Shown: positions 61,893 through 64,000 of the stretch, piece by piece
Layout of the letters: every line of letters begins with the position of its first letter
How positions within the stretch are numbered: position 1 is the first letter of the stretch
Assembly (NCBI RefSeq): GCF_900103585.1
Contig: NZ_FNHV01000006.1
Span: forward strand, 487,695 to 551,694
Reading direction: 5' to 3'
Source: Streptomyces sp. cf386
Lineage (GTDB): Bacteria; Actinomycetota; Actinomycetes; Streptomycetales; Streptomycetaceae
Length of the DNA: 64,000 nucleotides
Program-made: the position numbers and the translations under genes
The notes under the pieces: model-generated
What the model saw: the letters and a program-made list of their open reading frames with translations, nothing else
Told to the model about the DNA's origin: nothing
The model's database searches: none

Positions 61893-64000
61893 CGGAGCAG
61901 CCGACCTCCTTCGAACGCCCCGAGACGGGCGTCGACCCCGCGGAGTCCCGCGGGGCGCTTGTGCGTTCCTCGACACCGTCGACGAGGCACTCCACGCCGT
62001 CGCACAACCCTGGCGACGGCGCCCGCGGCGGCAGCGCCGCCTTACCCGTACAGGCGCGCGCCGGAGAGACCCCCTCCACGCCGGGCACCACCACGCCGTC
62101 CGGCCCGAGCAAGGAGCCCCCAGTCATCGCCGGCAACGGCCCCGAGCACTCACAGCCCTCCGTCGCCGCCGAGCCCGACACACACCGGCCGCGGCCCGTG
62201 ACGGAGGCCATACCGCCCCAGCCTGGCACCGAGCAGTCGCAGGCGTCCGCCGAGCGGCGCACCGGGCAGGGCGTGACGCCCGGGCGGCCCACGCCGATGC
62301 GCCGGGACGGTGACCGGCTGCGCTTCGTCGGCGCCGCGACCCGGCGGATCGCGCGCGGTATCGACCTGGACGAGATCGTGATGGGGCTGTGCCGGGCGAC
62401 CGTGCCGACCTTCTCCGACGCGATCCTCGTCTACCTGCGCGACCCCCTCCCCGTCGGCGACGAACGGCCCACCGGCCCCGTCGTCCTGCGCCTGCGCCGC
62501 ACGGACCGCATCCCCGAGGAACGGGACACCGACGGCGGCTTCCTGCCCGCGCAGGCCCAGCCGGAGCCGACGGAGCTGGCCGAGTTGTCGGCCCTGACCG
62601 CCGAGTTGTGCGAGGTCCGCCCCGGCGGCGCGCTCGCCGAGGTCCTGCGCGGCGTACGCCCCGTCTTCGCCGACGCACCCGCAGCCCGCGCCGCCCTGCC
62701 CGAACTCCTCGGCGACGACGGCGAACTGATCATCCCCGACGGACAACGCGCCATCCTCGCCCCCCTACGAGGCCGCCGCCGCGTCATCGGCGCCGCCGTC
62801 TTCCTACGCCGCCCCGACCGCCTCGCCTTCGAACCCGACGACCTCCTCGTCGCCGCCCAACTCGCCACCCACAGCGCCCTCGGCATCGACAAAGCCGTCC
62901 TCTACGGCCGCGAGGCCTACATCGCCGACGAACTCCAGCGCACCATGCTGCCCGAAACACTCCCCCGCCCCACCGGCGTCCGGCTCGCCTCCCGCTACCT
63001 CCCCGCCGCCGAAACCGCCCGCGTCGGCGGCGACTGGTACGACGCGATCCCCCTGCCCGGCAGCCGCGTCGCCCTGGTCGTCGGCGACGTCATGGGCCAC
63101 TCCATGACCTCGGCCGCGATCATGGGCCAACTGCGCACCACCGCCCAGACCCTCGCCGGCCTCGACCTGCCCCCACAAGAAGTCCTCCACCACCTCGACG
63201 AACAGGCCCAACGCCTGGGCACCGACCGCATGGCCACCTGCCTGTACGCCGTCTACGACCCCGTATCCCACCGCATCACCATCGCCAACGCCGGCCACCC
63301 ACCACCCGTCCTGCTCCACCTCGGCGGCCGGGCAGAAGTACTCCGCGTTCCCGCGGGCGCCCCGATCGGCGTCGGCGGCGTCGACTTCGAGGCCGTGGAA
63401 CTGGACGCGCCGGCCGGAGCGACGCTGCTTCTGTACACCGACGGCCTGGTCGAGTCCCGGCTGCGCGACGTCTGGACCGGCATAGAGCAACTACGCGAAA
63501 AGCTCGCCGCGACCGCCCAGCTCACCGGACCCGACCACCCCCCGCCCCTCGAAGCCCTCTGCGACGAAGTCCTCGACATGCTCGGCCCCGGCGACCGCGA
63601 CGACGACATCGCCCTGCTCGCCGCCCGCTTCGACGGCATCGCCCCCAGCGACGTCGCCTACTGGTTCCTCGAGCCCGAAGACGCCGCCCCCGGCCGCGCC
63701 CGCCGCCTCGCCCGACGCGCCCTGGCCCGCTGGGGACTGGAAGAACTCACCGACTCCGTCGAACTCCTCGTCAGCGAAGTCGTCACCAACGCCGTCCGCT
63801 ACGCCACCCGACCCGTCACCCTGCGCCTGCTACGCACCGACGTCCTGCGCTGCGAAGTCGGCGACGACGTACCGCAGTTGCCGCGGTTGCGCCAAGCCCG
63901 CGCCACCGACGAAGGCGGACGCGGCCTCTACCTCGTCAACCGACTCGCCCGCCGCTGGGGCGCCACCCGCCTCAGCACCGGCAAAGTCGTCTGGTTCGAG
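61889..64000 (+). CDS. SpoIIE-type PP2C phosphatase with GAF-like and anti-sigma kinase-like domains (cut by window edge)
   Basis: An open frame running off the right edge. The first ~140 residues are a disordered Pro/Thr/Ser-rich region. A GAF-like sensor domain follows (from about LRFVGAATRRIARGIDLDEI), then the SpoIIE phosphatase (RVGGDWYDAIPLPGSRVALV, VGDVMGHSM, TCLYAVYDP, ANAGHPPPVLL, YTDGLVESR) with its metal-binding acids. A HATPase domain follows (LLVSEVVTNAVRYATRPVTL, GGRGLYLV). Only a few codons should be missing. Alternative starts are ATG 61853 and 61874; 61889 overlaps the small ORF stop. Such proteins control sigma factors through anti-anti-sigma partners. Confidence 0.9.
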   Translation, partial: MTEQPTSFERPETGVDPAESRGALVRSSTPSTRHSTPSHNPGDGARGGSAALPVQARAGETPSTPGTTTPSGPSKEPPVIAGNGPEHSQPSVAAEPDTHRPRPVTEAIPPQPGTEQSQASAERRTGQGVTPGRPTPMRRDGDRLRFVGAATRRIARGIDLDEIVMGLCRATVPTFSDAILVYLRDPLPVGDERPTGPVVLRLRRTDRIPEERDTDGGFLPAQAQPEPTELAELSALTAELCEVRPGGALAEVLRGVRPVFADAPAARAALPELLGDDGELIIPDGQRAILAPLRGRRRVIGAAVFLRRPDRLAFEPDDLLVAAQLATHSALGIDKAVLYGREAYIADELQRTMLPETLPRPTGVRLASRYLPAAETARVGGDWYDAIPLPGSRVALVVGDVMGHSMTSAAIMGQLRTTAQTLAGLDLPPQEVLHHLDEQAQRLGTDRMATCLYAVYDPVSHRITIANAGHPPPVLLHLGGRAEVLRVPAGAPIGVGGVDFEAVELDAPAGATLLLYTDGLVESRLRDVWTGIEQLREKLAATAQLTGPDHPPPLEALCDEVLDMLGPGDRDDDIALLAARFDGIAPSDVAYWFLEPEDAAPGRARRLARRALARWGLEELTDSVELLVSEVVTNAVRYATRPVTLRLLRTDVLRCEVGDDVPQLPRLRQARATDEGGRGLYLVNRLARRWGATRLSTGKVVWFE

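Overview
This is a high-GC actinobacterial chromosome, almost certainly Streptomyces. The signs are third-position GC bias, GTG starts, SARP, WhiB and SpoIIE-type regulators, and a conserved block (SpoIIE-like phosphatase, DUF402, fumC, class I fumarase, DUF1707, wblI, glpX, nitroreductase, xseB, xseA, ispH, ppgK, DUF6542, ychF) that I recall in the same order in S. coelicolor around SCO5040-SCO5061. No tRNA, rRNA, CRISPR array or intact insertion sequence was recognised.

Region A (1-28.3 kb) is the right part of a nonribosomal peptide cluster that continues beyond the left edge. A minus-strand operon (ACP, ketosynthase, chain-length factor, ketoreductase, DsbA/HCCA-type isomerase) resembles the highly reducing type II polyketide sets that make polyene or cinnamoyl-type acyl groups. 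It runs into an NRPS that begins with a condensation domain and is cut by the window edge. LysR and SARP regulators and an MMPL exporter follow. A second minus-strand operon holds an NRPS (partial C, A, T, TE-like domain without the nucleophile serine), an argininosuccinate-lyase homologue, a PduX-like GHMP kinase, a fused PLP-synthase/ATP-grasp protein and a Tat-exported beta-propeller. The kinase, PLP synthase and lyase fit a route from threonine through phosphothreonine and an aspartate adduct to 2,3-diaminobutyrate. trpC, trpD, a MocR regulator, trpG, trpE and a class II DAHP synthase would supply tryptophan precursors. Three promoters share CTGAC repeats spaced exactly 11 bp, the layout of SARP operators, so one regulator may tie the acyl, NRPS and amino-acid operons together.

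Region B (about 28.9-47.7 kb) looks like a decayed genomic island. It is bounded by a direct repeat of the last 21 bp of ychF, with further short repeats just inside each end and no integrase. Its cargo includes a translationally coupled catabolic operon (two alpha/beta hydrolases, an FAD monooxygenase, an amidohydrolase), several TetR and LysR regulators, a DUF3500 protein, a zinc alcohol dehydrogenase, an atypical SDR, a DapA-family lyase/aldolase and a YhgE/Pip-type membrane protein. It also carries broken genes (a split PucR regulator, an internally deleted TetR, truncated fragments) and a VapBC-type toxin-antitoxin pair beside ychF.

Region C (47.7-64 kb) is conserved core chromosome: GTPase, isoprenoid, glucose-phosphorylation, nuclease, gluconeogenic and fumarase genes, ending in a SpoIIE-type phosphatase cut by the right edge.
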